This document shows positions 45,164 through 53,345 of a DNA stretch of 64,000 nucleotides, in pieces. Position numbers and translations under genes: made by a program. The first letter of the stretch is position 1. Each line of letters begins with the position of its first letter. The notes beneath the pieces were generated by a model. The model made no database searches. It was not told the origin of the DNA and saw only the letters and a list, made by a program, of their open reading frames with translations. Source of the stretch: Kitasatospora viridis (GTDB lineage Bacteria; Actinomycetota; Actinomycetes; Streptomycetales; Streptomycetaceae); contig NZ_VIWT01000001.1 in assembly GCF_007829815.1 (NCBI RefSeq), positions 434,001 through 498,000 of the forward strand. Direction: 5' to 3'.

Positions 45164-45763
45164 GTGTCCCTTCGGGGTACGGACGCGCATCGCGCGGCGA
45201 AGGAGCTGCCGCCGTTGGTGCGCAAGGCGGTCGAGGCGGCGCAGGCCCACGGGTTCGACAACTCGTGCCGGCCGGAACAGGGGCGGCTGCTGCACGCCCT
45301 CGCCCAGGGGGCGGTGCGCTGGATCGCGGAGACCGGGACGGGGTGCGGGGTGGGGCTGGCCTGGCTGGCCACCGGAGCCCCGCCCGGGGTGCGGCTGTTG
45401 AGCGTGGAGCGGGACGAGGCACGGGCGGCGGTGGCGGCGGAGGTGTTCGCGGGGCTGCCGCAGGTGGAGGTGGTCTGCGCGGACTGGACGGCGCTCTACC
45501 GGCGCGGCGGCCCCTTCGACCTCCTGGTGCTGGACGGGGGCGGCCAGGGCAAGAACGAGACTGCCGCGGCGGATCCGGAGCGGCTGCTGGCTCCGGGCGG
45601 CACGGTGGTGATCGACGACTTCACCCCGGCCACCACGTGGCCGCCCCTGCACGAGGGCCGACCGGACGCCGCCCGACTGCACTGGCTGGAGCACCCGGCA
45701 CTGGCCGCCACCGAGTTGCGGCTGGCGCCCGACCTCAGCTCGGTAGTCGGGCGCCTGCGCTGA
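45164..45763 (+). CDS. O-methyltransferase-like protein
   Basis: A 199-residue Rossmann-fold methyltransferase related to the CCoAOMT class. Motif I reads A-E-T-G-T-G-C-G-V-G-L near residue 59, then L-L-S-V-E-R-D-E, D-L-L-V-L-D-G-G-G, and T-V-V-I-D-D-F-T-P. GTG at 45164 follows GGGGAGG by 5 nt. Metal ligands of CCoAOMT enzymes are only partly preserved (D-D in V-I-D-D). Substrate unknown. Confidence 0.85.
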   Translation: MSLRGTDAHRAAKELPPLVRKAVEAAQAHGFDNSCRPEQGRLLHALAQGAVRWIAETGTGCGVGLAWLATGAPPGVRLLSVERDEARAAVAAEVFAGLPQVEVVCADWTALYRRGGPFDLLVLDGGGQGKNETAAADPERLLAPGGTVVIDDFTPATTWPPLHEGRPDAARLHWLEHPALAATELRLAPDLSSVVGRLR

Positions 45764-45781
45764 CGGTACGCCGGGAGCACG

Positions 45782-45801
45782 TTAATACTGCGCATTATTA
45801 A
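45782..45801. promoter_or_regulatory. Orphan operator, copy 1
   Basis: TTAATACTGCGCATTATTAA matches the twin operators at 18.4-18.6 kb (18 of 20 bases with copy 1). It lies between two convergent genes, not near a start codon. Confidence 0.6.
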
Positions 45802-45833
45802 CCTAGCCGCACCACATCAATGCTGACGGCTCG

Positions 45834-45853
45834 TCAATAATGCGCAGTATTAA
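45834..45853. promoter_or_regulatory. Orphan operator, copy 2 (inverted)
   Basis: The reverse complement of this site, TTAATACTGCGCATTATTGA, differs from copy 1 at 45782 by one base. The two sites form a 72-bp inverted repeat with a 32-bp centre. Confidence 0.6.
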
Positions 45854-45898
45854 GCTGCCCATCCCCAGACAGCTCAGCCCCGGACGGCTAAGCCCCCG

Positions 45899-47551
45899 TC
45901 AGTACCAGACCGTGATCCGCTTGGCCGCCCCGTCCACCCGGATCCGGCCGCCGATCGGCATCACCGTCTGCGGGTCGGTGTGCCCGAAGTCCACGTCGAA
46001 GACCACCATCGTGTCCGGCGCGTACTGGGTCAGCGCCCGCAGCACGGCCTCCCGCTGGGCGGTGCGGTAGGCGGTCTTCTCCTCTGCAGTGCGGGGAGCC
46101 AGGATGTTCCAGGCCTTCGCCCGGCCCATCAGCAGTGCCGGGAACTGTCGCAGCAGCCCGCGCTCGCCGAGGTTGCGCAGGATCCGGAAGACCTCCTCGC
46201 CGCCGGGCATCTCCTCGGAGGTCTCCAGCAGCAGCACGCCGCCGGCGTACTCCTCGACGGGGCGGATCTCCCGGTCGGCCATCGCCATCCAGGAGAGGAT
46301 CTCCAGGTTGCCGCCCCAGCCGGGCCCGTCCACCACCCGCTCCGGCCCGTGCCAGGACCAGCCGGTACCGGGCTCGTCCGTCGGCTCGCCCGCGAGCAGC
46401 TCCGGCTGGTTCCAGTCCAGGTTCTCGTCGCCGAACCGCTCGGCCGGCCGCAGCTCGTAGGGCCCGGACTCGAAGAGCGCGGCGCGCAGCGAGGCATCGG
46501 TGTCCGGGTGCACCCGGCCGCCCCGGCCGAGCTCCACCATCACGCTGGCGCCGTGGTACGACACGATGCCGAGGTTGCGCAGCAGCAGGAGCAGGTTGGT
46601 GTTGTCGCTGTAGCCGAAGAAGGGCTTGGGGTTGGCCTGGATCAACTCGCGGTCCAGATGGGGCAGCACGGTGATCTGGTCCTCGCCGCCGATGGTGGCG
46701 ATCACGGCCTTGACGGTGGGATCGGCGAAGGCGGCGTTCACGTCGGCGGCCCGGTCCTCGGGGGAGGCACCGAGGACCCGGGTGGTCGGGTACTCGACCG
46801 GCTCCAGGCCGTACTCCTCGCGCAGGCGGCGCAGGCCCAGCTCGTGCGGGTGCGGGAAGATCTGCGGCAGACCGGCACCGGCGGACAGCACGGCGATCCG
46901 GTCGCCGGGACGCGGCTTGGGCGGAGCGGCGGGGACGATGGCGAGCTGCTCCAACTCGGCGGCCCGGCGCAGGTCCTTGGGACGGCCGATGGCCCGGCGC
47001 ATCGCGATCAGGTCGGCCCGCCGCAGGTAGCGCAGCAGGGTGCCGTCCGGACCGGGGGTGGTGAGCGCACGAGCGGCGAAGCCGGCGACGTCCAGCTCGC
47101 CCCAGGGCAGCGCGGGGGTGCAGAGGTCGCCGGAGGCCTGCGGGGTCCGGTAGTCGAGCTTGCGCGCTCCGAAAGCCTCGGGTGTGCAGGGGAGTTCGGC
47201 GCCCTCCTCGTCGAGGAGCCGGGCACCGACGGCGGCGAAGGCCTTGGCCATGGCCTCGGCCCGCGCGGGGTCGCCGTCCCAGAGCAGGTCGAGGTCTCCG
47301 GTCAGCTCCAGGGAGCCGTGCAGGATGCCGGCGACCTGGCCGATGGCGACGACGGGCGCGCCCTGGCGGTCGAGTTCGGCGAGCAGCGGTACGGGGTCGA
47401 AGCCGATCGCCCCGTCGGTGGCGATGGTGCCGTGCTCCGGGTCGGCGTCGTCGTGGCTCAACCCAGTGGCCGCACGGCCCTGCACCAGTTCGGCCGTGCG
47501 CTCGACGGCGAGGCGCAACCGGTCCAGGGGGGAGACGGGGCTGACGGTCAT
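45899..47551 (-). CDS. Nucleotidyltransferase-like domain fused to S66 (MccF/LdcA) peptidase
   Basis: A 550-residue two-part protein. Residues about 65-205 look like a minimal nucleotidyltransferase: A-I-G-Q-V-A-G-I-L-H-G-S-L-E-L-T-G-D-L-D-L-L, the G-S...D-x-D core, then R-R-A-D-L-I-A-M. Residues about 215-550 are an S66 serine peptidase: nucleophile S315 in F-G-Y-S-D-N-T-N, a glutamate in G-V-L-L-L-E-T-S-E-E and the histidine in F-G-H-T-D-P. T-I-G-G-E-D-Q-I matches MccF, which cleaves the acyl-AMP antibiotic microcin C, better than the murein carboxypeptidase LdcA. ATG at 47551 follows GGAGG. A palindromic repeat array precedes it. Confidence 0.85.
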   Translation of the reverse strand: MTVSPVSPLDRLRLAVERTAELVQGRAATGLSHDDADPEHGTIATDGAIGFDPVPLLAELDRQGAPVVAIGQVAGILHGSLELTGDLDLLWDGDPARAEAMAKAFAAVGARLLDEEGAELPCTPEAFGARKLDYRTPQASGDLCTPALPWGELDVAGFAARALTTPGPDGTLLRYLRRADLIAMRRAIGRPKDLRRAAELEQLAIVPAAPPKPRPGDRIAVLSAGAGLPQIFPHPHELGLRRLREEYGLEPVEYPTTRVLGASPEDRAADVNAAFADPTVKAVIATIGGEDQITVLPHLDRELIQANPKPFFGYSDNTNLLLLLRNLGIVSYHGASVMVELGRGGRVHPDTDASLRAALFESGPYELRPAERFGDENLDWNQPELLAGEPTDEPGTGWSWHGPERVVDGPGWGGNLEILSWMAMADREIRPVEEYAGGVLLLETSEEMPGGEEVFRILRNLGERGLLRQFPALLMGRAKAWNILAPRTAEEKTAYRTAQREAVLRALTQYAPDTMVVFDVDFGHTDPQTVMPIGGRIRVDGAAKRITVWY

Positions 47552-47624
47552 CCGGGATCCTCCAGGGGGTGGTGGCGATCGATCCGGCGAGTCGATCACG
47601 CACCCGCGAGGAGTGTCCAGCAGG

Positions 47625-47826
47625 TTTCGCGCGTACGCGAAACCCCCCGCACACCTTTCGCACGTACGCGAAACCCCCGGCGACCTTTCGCGCATACCCG
47701 AAACCCCCGCCACCTTTCGCGCGTACGCGAAACCCCCCGCCACCCTTCCCACGTACGCGAAACCCCCGGCGACCTTTCGCGCACACGCGAAACCCCCCGC
47801 CACCTTTCGCCCACACGCGAAACACC
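47625..47826 (-). repeat. Seven-unit palindromic tandem repeat array
   Basis: Seven tandem units of 29-31 bp (the last 22 bp) start at 47625, 47656, 47686, 47715, 47746, 47775 and 47805. Each has the hyphenated dyad TTTCGCG-n4-CGCGAAA (variants in the left arm) followed by CCCCC-(G/C)-G-C-(C/G)-ACC. There are no variable spacers. It lies 74-275 bp upstream of the S66 fusion gene and downstream of the MFS gene's terminator, so it sits in the leader of the fusion gene. The period of about 30 bp is close to three helical turns. Confidence 0.85.
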
Positions 47827-47876
47827 GAACGGCGCCGCCCCCTCCCCATCGGGGAAGCAGCAGCGCCGTCCGGTGT
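47822..47876 (-). terminator. Terminator of the MFS exporter gene
   Basis: ACACCGAACGGCGC (47822-47835) pairs with GCGCCGTCCGGTGT (47863-47876) with one mismatch; the loop holds a further CCCC/GGGG stem. It lies 43 bp beyond the MFS stop, at the edge of the repeat array. Confidence 0.75.
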
Positions 47877-47918
47877 CGAACAGGCCGTCAGGCGGGCCCG
47901 GGGCCCACTGTCAGCGCG

Positions 47919-49433
47919 TCAGTGCGCCATCACCGGGACGTCGGCGACCTCGCCGTCCGCACCGGCCGCGATGTGGTTGCTCTTGCCGCCGCCGTTCAGC
48001 AGCGCGAAGGCCAGCGCCGAGGCGACCAGCAGGAACCCGAAGGACCACCAGATCGCGTGCGAGAAGCCCTCCACCGCACCCTGGGCCTGCAGCATCAGCT
48101 GCATCGGGTCCTTCGTCGGGGCCGGGTTGACGTGGTGGCTGGTGAAGAACGACTTGGTCGCGCTGGTCGCCACCGTGCTCAGCGCCGCGGTGCCGATGGC
48201 GCCGCCGACCTGCTGCGACGTGTTGACCATCGCCGAGGCGACACCGGCGTCGGTCGGCCGCACCCGGAAGGTGGCCAGGCTCATCGCCGGCATGAACGCG
48301 GTACCCATGCCGAGGCCCATCAGGACCAGGCCGGGCAGGATCAGCCAGTACGAGGAGTCGACCTTGATCTGGGTCAGGATCGCCATGCCGACCGCCGCGA
48401 CCAGGAAGCCGGGGCCCATCAGGAACCGGGCCGGGACCCGGTTCATCAGCCGGGCGCCGATCTGGGTGGAGCCGGTGATCATGCCGGCGACCATGGGCAG
48501 GAACGCCACACCGGTGGTGACCGGGGTGTAGCCCAGGATGTTCTGCATGTAGTAGGTCAGGAACAGGAAGAGACCGAACATGCCGATCACCGCGAGGCCC
48601 AGCGCCAGGTACGAGCCACCGCGGTTGCGGTCGGTCACCACGCGCAGCGGCAGCAGCGGAGCGCGCAGCCGGCTCTCGACGATCACGAAGGAGATCAGCA
48701 GCACCGCGGCCGCGATGAACAGACCGACCGTCAGGTGCGCGCCCCAGCCCTTCTCGGAGGCCTCGGTGAAGCCGTAGACCAGCGCCACCAGACCGCTGGA
48801 GACCAGCAGCACGCCGGGGACGTCGAGCGGGTTGCGGTTGCGGTTGCCGGCCGGCTCGCGGATCACGAAGACCGCACCCAGCACCGCGATGATCGCGAAC
48901 GGCACGTTGATGTAGAAGGTCCAGCGCCAGTTCAGGTACTCGGTGAGCACACCGCCGAGGATCAGACCGATGGCACCGCCACCACCGGCGATGGCGCCGT
49001 AGATGCCGAACGCCTTGGCCCGCTCCTTGGCCTCGGTGAAGCTCACCGTGAGCAGCGAGAGCGCGGACGGCGCGAGCAGCGCGCCGAAGATGCCCTGCAG
49101 CGCGCGGGCGCCGACCAGCATGGAGAAGTTCTGCGCGGCACCACCGACGGCGGAGGCCAGCGCGAAGCCGATCAGACCGGTCATGAAGGTGCGGCGGCGG
49201 CCCCACATGTCGGCCACGCGACCACCGAAGAGCAGCAGGCCACCGAAGGCCAGCGCGTACGCGGTGATGACCCACTGCCGGTTGACGTCGGAGAAGCCGA
49301 GGCTCTTCTGGGCCGAGGGAAGCGCGATGTTCACGATGGTGGCGTCGAGCACCACCATCAGCTGGGCGAGGCCGATGAAGCCCAGCGTCTTCCAGCGATT
49401 GGGGTCGGCCTGAGGCACGACGGAGTCAGACAT
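47919..49433 (-). CDS. DHA2-family MFS drug exporter
   Basis: A 504-residue transporter with 14 predicted membrane helices of the EmrB/QacA type. Signature motifs are G-G-R-V-A-D-M-W-G-R-R-R-T (loop 2-3), Q-G-I-F-G-A-L-L-A-P-S and the helix-5 motif G-G-G-A-I-G-L-I-L-G-G. It exports drugs or endogenous antibiotics with proton exchange. ATG at 49433 follows AGGTGAG by 7 nt; a GTG at 49445 is less well placed. A TetR gene lies upstream on the same strand. Confidence 0.93.
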   Translation of the reverse strand: MSDSVVPQADPNRWKTLGFIGLAQLMVVLDATIVNIALPSAQKSLGFSDVNRQWVITAYALAFGGLLLFGGRVADMWGRRRTFMTGLIGFALASAVGGAAQNFSMLVGARALQGIFGALLAPSALSLLTVSFTEAKERAKAFGIYGAIAGGGGAIGLILGGVLTEYLNWRWTFYINVPFAIIAVLGAVFVIREPAGNRNRNPLDVPGVLLVSSGLVALVYGFTEASEKGWGAHLTVGLFIAAAVLLISFVIVESRLRAPLLPLRVVTDRNRGGSYLALGLAVIGMFGLFLFLTYYMQNILGYTPVTTGVAFLPMVAGMITGSTQIGARLMNRVPARFLMGPGFLVAAVGMAILTQIKVDSSYWLILPGLVLMGLGMGTAFMPAMSLATFRVRPTDAGVASAMVNTSQQVGGAIGTAALSTVATSATKSFFTSHHVNPAPTKDPMQLMLQAQGAVEGFSHAIWWSFGFLLVASALAFALLNGGGKSNHIAAGADGEVADVPVMAH

Positions 49434-49496
49434 GGGTGTACTCACCTAACGGCAGGAATCGGTGCTTTACGACGGGCGCGGTGGGGCTGCGCCCGG

Positions 49497-49580
49497 GGAT
49501 GTACGTGGCCCGGGAGGTACTCCCGGATGTACGCGGCCCGGGAGGTGCTCCCGGATGTACGGGTCCGGGAGGTCCCCCCG
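49497..49580 (-). repeat. Three 28-bp direct repeats with hairpins
   Basis: The unit GGATGTACGyGGCCCGGGAG plus GTrCTCCC occurs at 49497, 49525 and 49553. The first two contain the perfect small hairpin CCGGGAG-GTR-CTCCCGG. They fill the spacer between the tetR and mfs genes. Confidence 0.75.
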
Positions 49581-49588
49581 GACGGAAA

Positions 49589-50329
49589 TCAGTGGTTCCG
49601 GCGCAGCTCTTCCAGCGTGATCACGTGGCCGGGCAGGACCGAGGGCGCGGGGGCCCGCAGTCCGTCCAGGAACAGCTGCAGGTGACGGTGGATGGTGACG
49701 GCCTGGTCCAGGACCAGGCAGTGGGCGCCGGGCATCGGCCTGGCGAGTCGACCCAGCGCGACGAACAGGTCGCCGGGCCCGACGTCGGGCCGGAGCGTGC
49801 CGGCCTCCCGGGCCTGGGTCATCAGTTGGGCGGTGAGCTGGTCGGTCTCGGCCTTGATCCCGAAGTACTCCTCCTCGGCCTCGGCCGTGACGTGGTCGGA
49901 GAGCATGCTGTACAGGGCGCCGATCTTCTCGTCCGCGGTGGCGTGCACGAACGCGCACAGCGCCTCGAACGGGTCGCCGCCGCCGGCGACCGCCTCACGG
50001 GCCCGGTCCCGGATCCGCTCCATGACGGTGAGCGCGACCTGGTGGATCAGCGCGGTGCGGTCAGGGAAGTTCCGGTAGAGGGTGGCGTTGCCGACGCCGG
50101 CCCGCCGGGCGATCTCGTCCAGCGGAACGTCCGCGCCCTCGTCGGCGAAGAGCTGCCCCGCCGCGGCGACGATGCGCTCGCGGTTGCGGATCGCGTCGGC
50201 GCGCAGCCGGGGCGCGGCGGCGCAGACCGGCTTCGCGGCGTCAGGGCCGACGGCGTCGGCACCGACGGTGTCGGCCGCCGGGTCGGGGGCGGTGGCACAC
50301 ACGGGCGCCGTTACGTCGAGCATGTCCAT
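49589..50329 (-). CDS. TetR-family regulator of the adjacent exporter
   Basis: A 246-residue repressor with a disordered A/P-rich tail (1-42) and a helix-turn-helix at about 43-90 (I-V-A-A-A-G-Q-L-F-A-D-E-G-A, L-D-E-I-A-R-R-A-G-V-G-N-A-T-L-Y-R-N-F). The C-terminal domain resembles the SCO1712/TetR_C-like group (E-K-I-G-A-L-Y-S-M-L-S-D-H). ATG at 50329 follows GGGAG by 7 nt. It lies 155 bp upstream of the MFS gene on the same strand and probably represses both. Confidence 0.92.
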   Translation of the reverse strand: MDMLDVTAPVCATAPDPAADTVGADAVGPDAAKPVCAAAPRLRADAIRNRERIVAAAGQLFADEGADVPLDEIARRAGVGNATLYRNFPDRTALIHQVALTVMERIRDRAREAVAGGGDPFEALCAFVHATADEKIGALYSMLSDHVTAEAEEEYFGIKAETDQLTAQLMTQAREAGTLRPDVGPGDLFVALGRLARPMPGAHCLVLDQAVTIHRHLQLFLDGLRAPAPSVLPGHVITLEELRRNH

Positions 50330-50362
50330 GACCGCACTCCCTTCCTCGTTGGCTCGTCGATC

Positions 50363-50418
50363 TGGGGACTCATCCCCCACTTCCATCGACTGTACGGCAA
50401 ACGGGGAGATGGTCCCCA
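50363..50418. promoter_or_regulatory. Two dyads upstream of tetR
   Basis: TGGGGA-CTCA-TCCCCCA (50363-50379) and GGGGA-GATGG-TCCCCA (50403-50418) are similar short dyads 40 bp apart, upstream of the tetR start. They may be its own operators. Confidence 0.5.
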
Positions 50419-50610
50419 CATATTTCCGGTCCACCGGATTTTCCGACGATGTGAGCCGCCTCACCTCACCCGGTTGCCCCGGGCGGGCGTGGGGAATCCA
50501 GCACATACGACCACGTGTCGGGCAACTGCGCGTGACCGGTCGCACACTGGATCGAGAAGTGCGGGCTGCCCGTGCCCGCGTGGTCATCGCCGGTTCAGCA
50601 GAGGACGTGA

Positions 50611-51999
50611 TTGCACGTGAACGTCGCACGACCGTCGACCCAACCCCCCAGTGCACCACCCCAAGCGCCGCCGACCGTGACCCCGCTGACCGAGTCCACC
50701 GCGGAGGCCTTCGTCGCCAGCACGTGCTTCAAGATCGGGCCGCCCGCCCGGATCGGGGTCGAGCTGGAATGGCTCGTCCACGACTCCGAACAGCCCGACC
50801 GCGCGCCGGATCCGGAACGCATCGCCGCCGCCCTGGCCGCCCTGGACCACCAGCACCCCGACCGCGGCGAGAACCACCAAGGCAAGCAACAGCACACCGA
50901 ACACACCCAGTACACCGAGCACCCCGTGCTCCCCGGCGGCTCCCGGATCACCCGCGAGCCAGGCGGCCAGGTCGAGCTCAGCTCCCCCGCCGCCGACGGC
51001 CTCGTCGCCTGCATCCGGACCACCGGCGCGGACCTCGCCGCCCTCCGCGCCGCCTTCGCCGCCCAAGGCCTGAGCCTGGTCGGCTACGGCGTCGAGCCCC
51101 ACCCGAAGGACCGTCAGGTGACCCTGCGCCAGCCGCGCTACCTGGCCATGGAGGAGTTCTTCGACCGCGCCGGCCCGTGGGGCCGGATCATGATGTGCGC
51201 CACCGCCTCCACCCAGGTCTGCCTGGACGCCGGCACCGAGGCCCCGGGCAGCACCGACTTCCGCGAGCGCTGGCGGCTGGCCCACCGGCTCGGCCCGGTG
51301 CTGGTCGCCGCCTTCGCCAACTCCCCGCTGCTGGACGGCCGTCCGACCGGCTACCGGTCCGCCCGGCAGGCCGTCTGGGCCCGGATGGACCGCACCCGCA
51401 CCCAGGCCCCGGGGGCCGGCGACCCGCGCGAGGCCTGGGCCCGCTACGTGCTGGACGCCAAGGTGCTCTGCGTGCGCCGGGCCGACGGCGCGCCGTGGAG
51501 CGCCCCATCCGGCCTCACCTTCCGCGACTGGCTGCGCCGTCCCGAGGCGGAGCGCCCGACCCTGGCCGACCTGGAGTACCACACCACCACGCTCTTCCCG
51601 CCGGTCCGCCCGCGCGGCTACCTGGAGCTGCGGATGATCGACGCGCAGCCGGACGACGGCTGGATCGTGCCGGCCGCGCTGGCCGCCGCGCTCTTCGCCG
51701 ACCCCCGGGCCACCGATGCCGCGCAGGCGGCGCTGGAGCCGCTCAGCGCCGCGTTGGCCGAGCCGGGCCCGCGCGGCCCCGCCTGGTCCAGGGCCGCCAC
51801 CCGCGGCATGGCCGACCCGGTGCTGCGCCGCGCGGCGCTGGACTGCTTCGCCGCCGCCGAGGCCGCGCTGGGCCGGGCGGGCGTGGACGGCGGGATCCGC
51901 TCCGCGCTCGCCGCCTTCGCGGAGCGCTACCCGTCCCGTGGCCGATGTCCGGCCGACGACTTGCTTGAGCACCCCTCCCGAGAGGACGCACCGTGCTGA
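50611..51999 (+). CDS. egtA: Glutamate-cysteine ligase EgtA
   Basis: A 462-residue ATP-dependent ligase of the GCS2/EgtA type, making gamma-glutamylcysteine, the sulfur donor for ergothioneine in actinobacteria. Key segments are R-I-G-V-E-L-E-W-L-V-H-D (substrate glutamates), R-E-P-G-G-Q-V-E-L-S-S-P, M-M-C-A-T-A-S-T-Q-V-C-L-D and R-P-R-G-Y-L-E-L-R-M-I-D. A histidine/glutamine-rich insert (G-K-Q-Q-H-T-E-H-T-Q) lies near residue 92. TTG at 50611 is 5 nt after AGAGGA; GTG at 50617 is the alternative. It overlaps egtB by 7 bp. Confidence 0.93.
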   Translation: MHVNVARPSTQPPSAPPQAPPTVTPLTESTAEAFVASTCFKIGPPARIGVELEWLVHDSEQPDRAPDPERIAAALAALDHQHPDRGENHQGKQQHTEHTQYTEHPVLPGGSRITREPGGQVELSSPAADGLVACIRTTGADLAALRAAFAAQGLSLVGYGVEPHPKDRQVTLRQPRYLAMEEFFDRAGPWGRIMMCATASTQVCLDAGTEAPGSTDFRERWRLAHRLGPVLVAAFANSPLLDGRPTGYRSARQAVWARMDRTRTQAPGAGDPREAWARYVLDAKVLCVRRADGAPWSAPSGLTFRDWLRRPEAERPTLADLEYHTTTLFPPVRPRGYLELRMIDAQPDDGWIVPAALAAALFADPRATDAAQAALEPLSAALAEPGPRGPAWSRAATRGMADPVLRRAALDCFAAAEAALGRAGVDGGIRSALAAFAERYPSRGRCPADDLLEHPSREDAPC

Positions 52000-53345
52000 A
52001 CCCCACCGTCATCGACCCCGACGGCGGCGACGAGCGGCTGCGCGAGGCGATCGCCGACGAGCTGCTGGCCGCCCGGGCGCGCACCGCGCTGCTGACCGAC
52101 GCGGTGGACGACGCGGACCTGGTCGCGCAGCACTCCCGGCTGATGTCCCCGCTGGTCTGGGACCTCGCGCACATCGGCAACCAGGAGGAGCTCTGGCTGC
52201 TGCGCAACGTGGGCGGCCAGGACCCGATGCACCCCGAGATCGACCCGCTCTACGACGCCTTCCAGCACCCGCGCGCCGACCGGCCCGCGCTGCCGCTGCT
52301 GCCGCCCACCGAGGCCCGCGGCTACACCGGCGAGGTGCGCGGTCGGGTGCTGGACCTGCTGGCCGGCGCGGAACTCTCCGGACCGCCGCTGCTGCGGGCC
52401 GGATTCGCCTTCGGCATGATCGCCCAGCACGAACAGCAGCACGACGAGACGATGCTGATCACCCATCAGCTCCGCGCCGGCGAGCCGGTGCTCGCCGCGC
52501 CGGCTCCCGCGCCGGCTCCCGGTGACCCGCTGCCGAGCGAAGTCCTTGTCCCCGCAGGCCCGTTCACCATGGGAACGGACACCGAGCCGTGGGCGCTGGA
52601 CAACGAGCGCCCCGCCCACCAGGTGGACCTGCCGGGCTTCGCGATCGACACCGTGCCGGTGAGCAACGCCGCCTACCAGGCCTTCATCGCCGACGGCGGC
52701 TACCAGCGGCCGCACTGGTGGAGCGCCGCGGGCTGGTCCCACCGTCAGGAGGCCGACCTCTGCGCCCCGCTGCACTGGTTCCAGCAGGACGGTGTCTGGC
52801 TGCGCCGCCGGTTCGGCCGCACCGAGCCGGTGCCGGGCGACGAGCCGGTACTGCACGTCACCTTCTACGAGGCCGAGGCGTACGCGGCCTGGGCCGGCCG
52901 CCGGCTACCCACCGAGGCGGAGTGGGAGAAGGCCGCCCGGCACGACCCGGCCACCGGCCGCTCCCGCCGCTTCCCCTGGGGCGACGAGCCGCCCGGCCCG
53001 GAGCACGCCAACCTGGGCCAGCGCCACCTCCAGCCGGCCCCGGTCGGCAGCTACCCGGCCGGCCAGGCTCCTTGCGGAGCACGGCAGTTGATCGGCGACG
53101 TGTGGGAGTGGACGGCCAGCGACTTCACCCCCTACCCGGGGTTCCGGGCCTGGCCGTACCGGGAGTACTCGGAGGTCTTCTTCGCCCGGCCGGACCGGCC
53201 GGCCGAGTACAAGGTGCTGCGCGGCGGCAGCTTCGCGGTCGCACCGGTGGCCTGCCGGGGCACCTTCCGGAACTGGGACTACCCGATCCGACGGCAGATC
53301 TTCGCCGGCTTCCGGACCGCCCGCGACCTGTCGGAACGTGCCTGA
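51993..53345 (+). CDS. egtB: Ergothioneine sulfoxide synthase EgtB
   Basis: A 450-residue non-haem iron enzyme that couples gamma-glutamylcysteine to hercynine with O2. The N-terminal DinB_2 domain carries the iron ligands: H in W-D-L-A-H-I-G-N-Q-E-E-L-W and the pair in A-Q-H-E-Q-Q-H-D-E-T. The C-terminal FGE-sulfatase domain shows V-P-A-G-P-F-T-M-G, R-L-P-T-E-A-E-W-E-K-A and G-D-V-W-E-W-T, ending G-T-F-R-N-W-D-Y-P. Full length. The stop overlaps the egtC start. Confidence 0.95.
   Translation: MLNPTVIDPDGGDERLREAIADELLAARARTALLTDAVDDADLVAQHSRLMSPLVWDLAHIGNQEELWLLRNVGGQDPMHPEIDPLYDAFQHPRADRPALPLLPPTEARGYTGEVRGRVLDLLAGAELSGPPLLRAGFAFGMIAQHEQQHDETMLITHQLRAGEPVLAAPAPAPAPGDPLPSEVLVPAGPFTMGTDTEPWALDNERPAHQVDLPGFAIDTVPVSNAAYQAFIADGGYQRPHWWSAAGWSHRQEADLCAPLHWFQQDGVWLRRRFGRTEPVPGDEPVLHVTFYEAEAYAAWAGRRLPTEAEWEKAARHDPATGRSRRFPWGDEPPGPEHANLGQRHLQPAPVGSYPAGQAPCGARQLIGDVWEWTASDFTPYPGFRAWPYREYSEVFFARPDRPAEYKVLRGGSFAVAPVACRGTFRNWDYPIRRQIFAGFRTARDLSERA

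Noticed and set aside
45840..46070. A small + strand gene controlled by the orphan operators
   Set aside because: It overlaps the end of the S66 fusion gene in antisense and has no ribosome site; its composition is that of a shadow frame.
47625..47826. CRISPR array
   Set aside because: The units are contiguous, with no unique spacers, and no cas genes are present.
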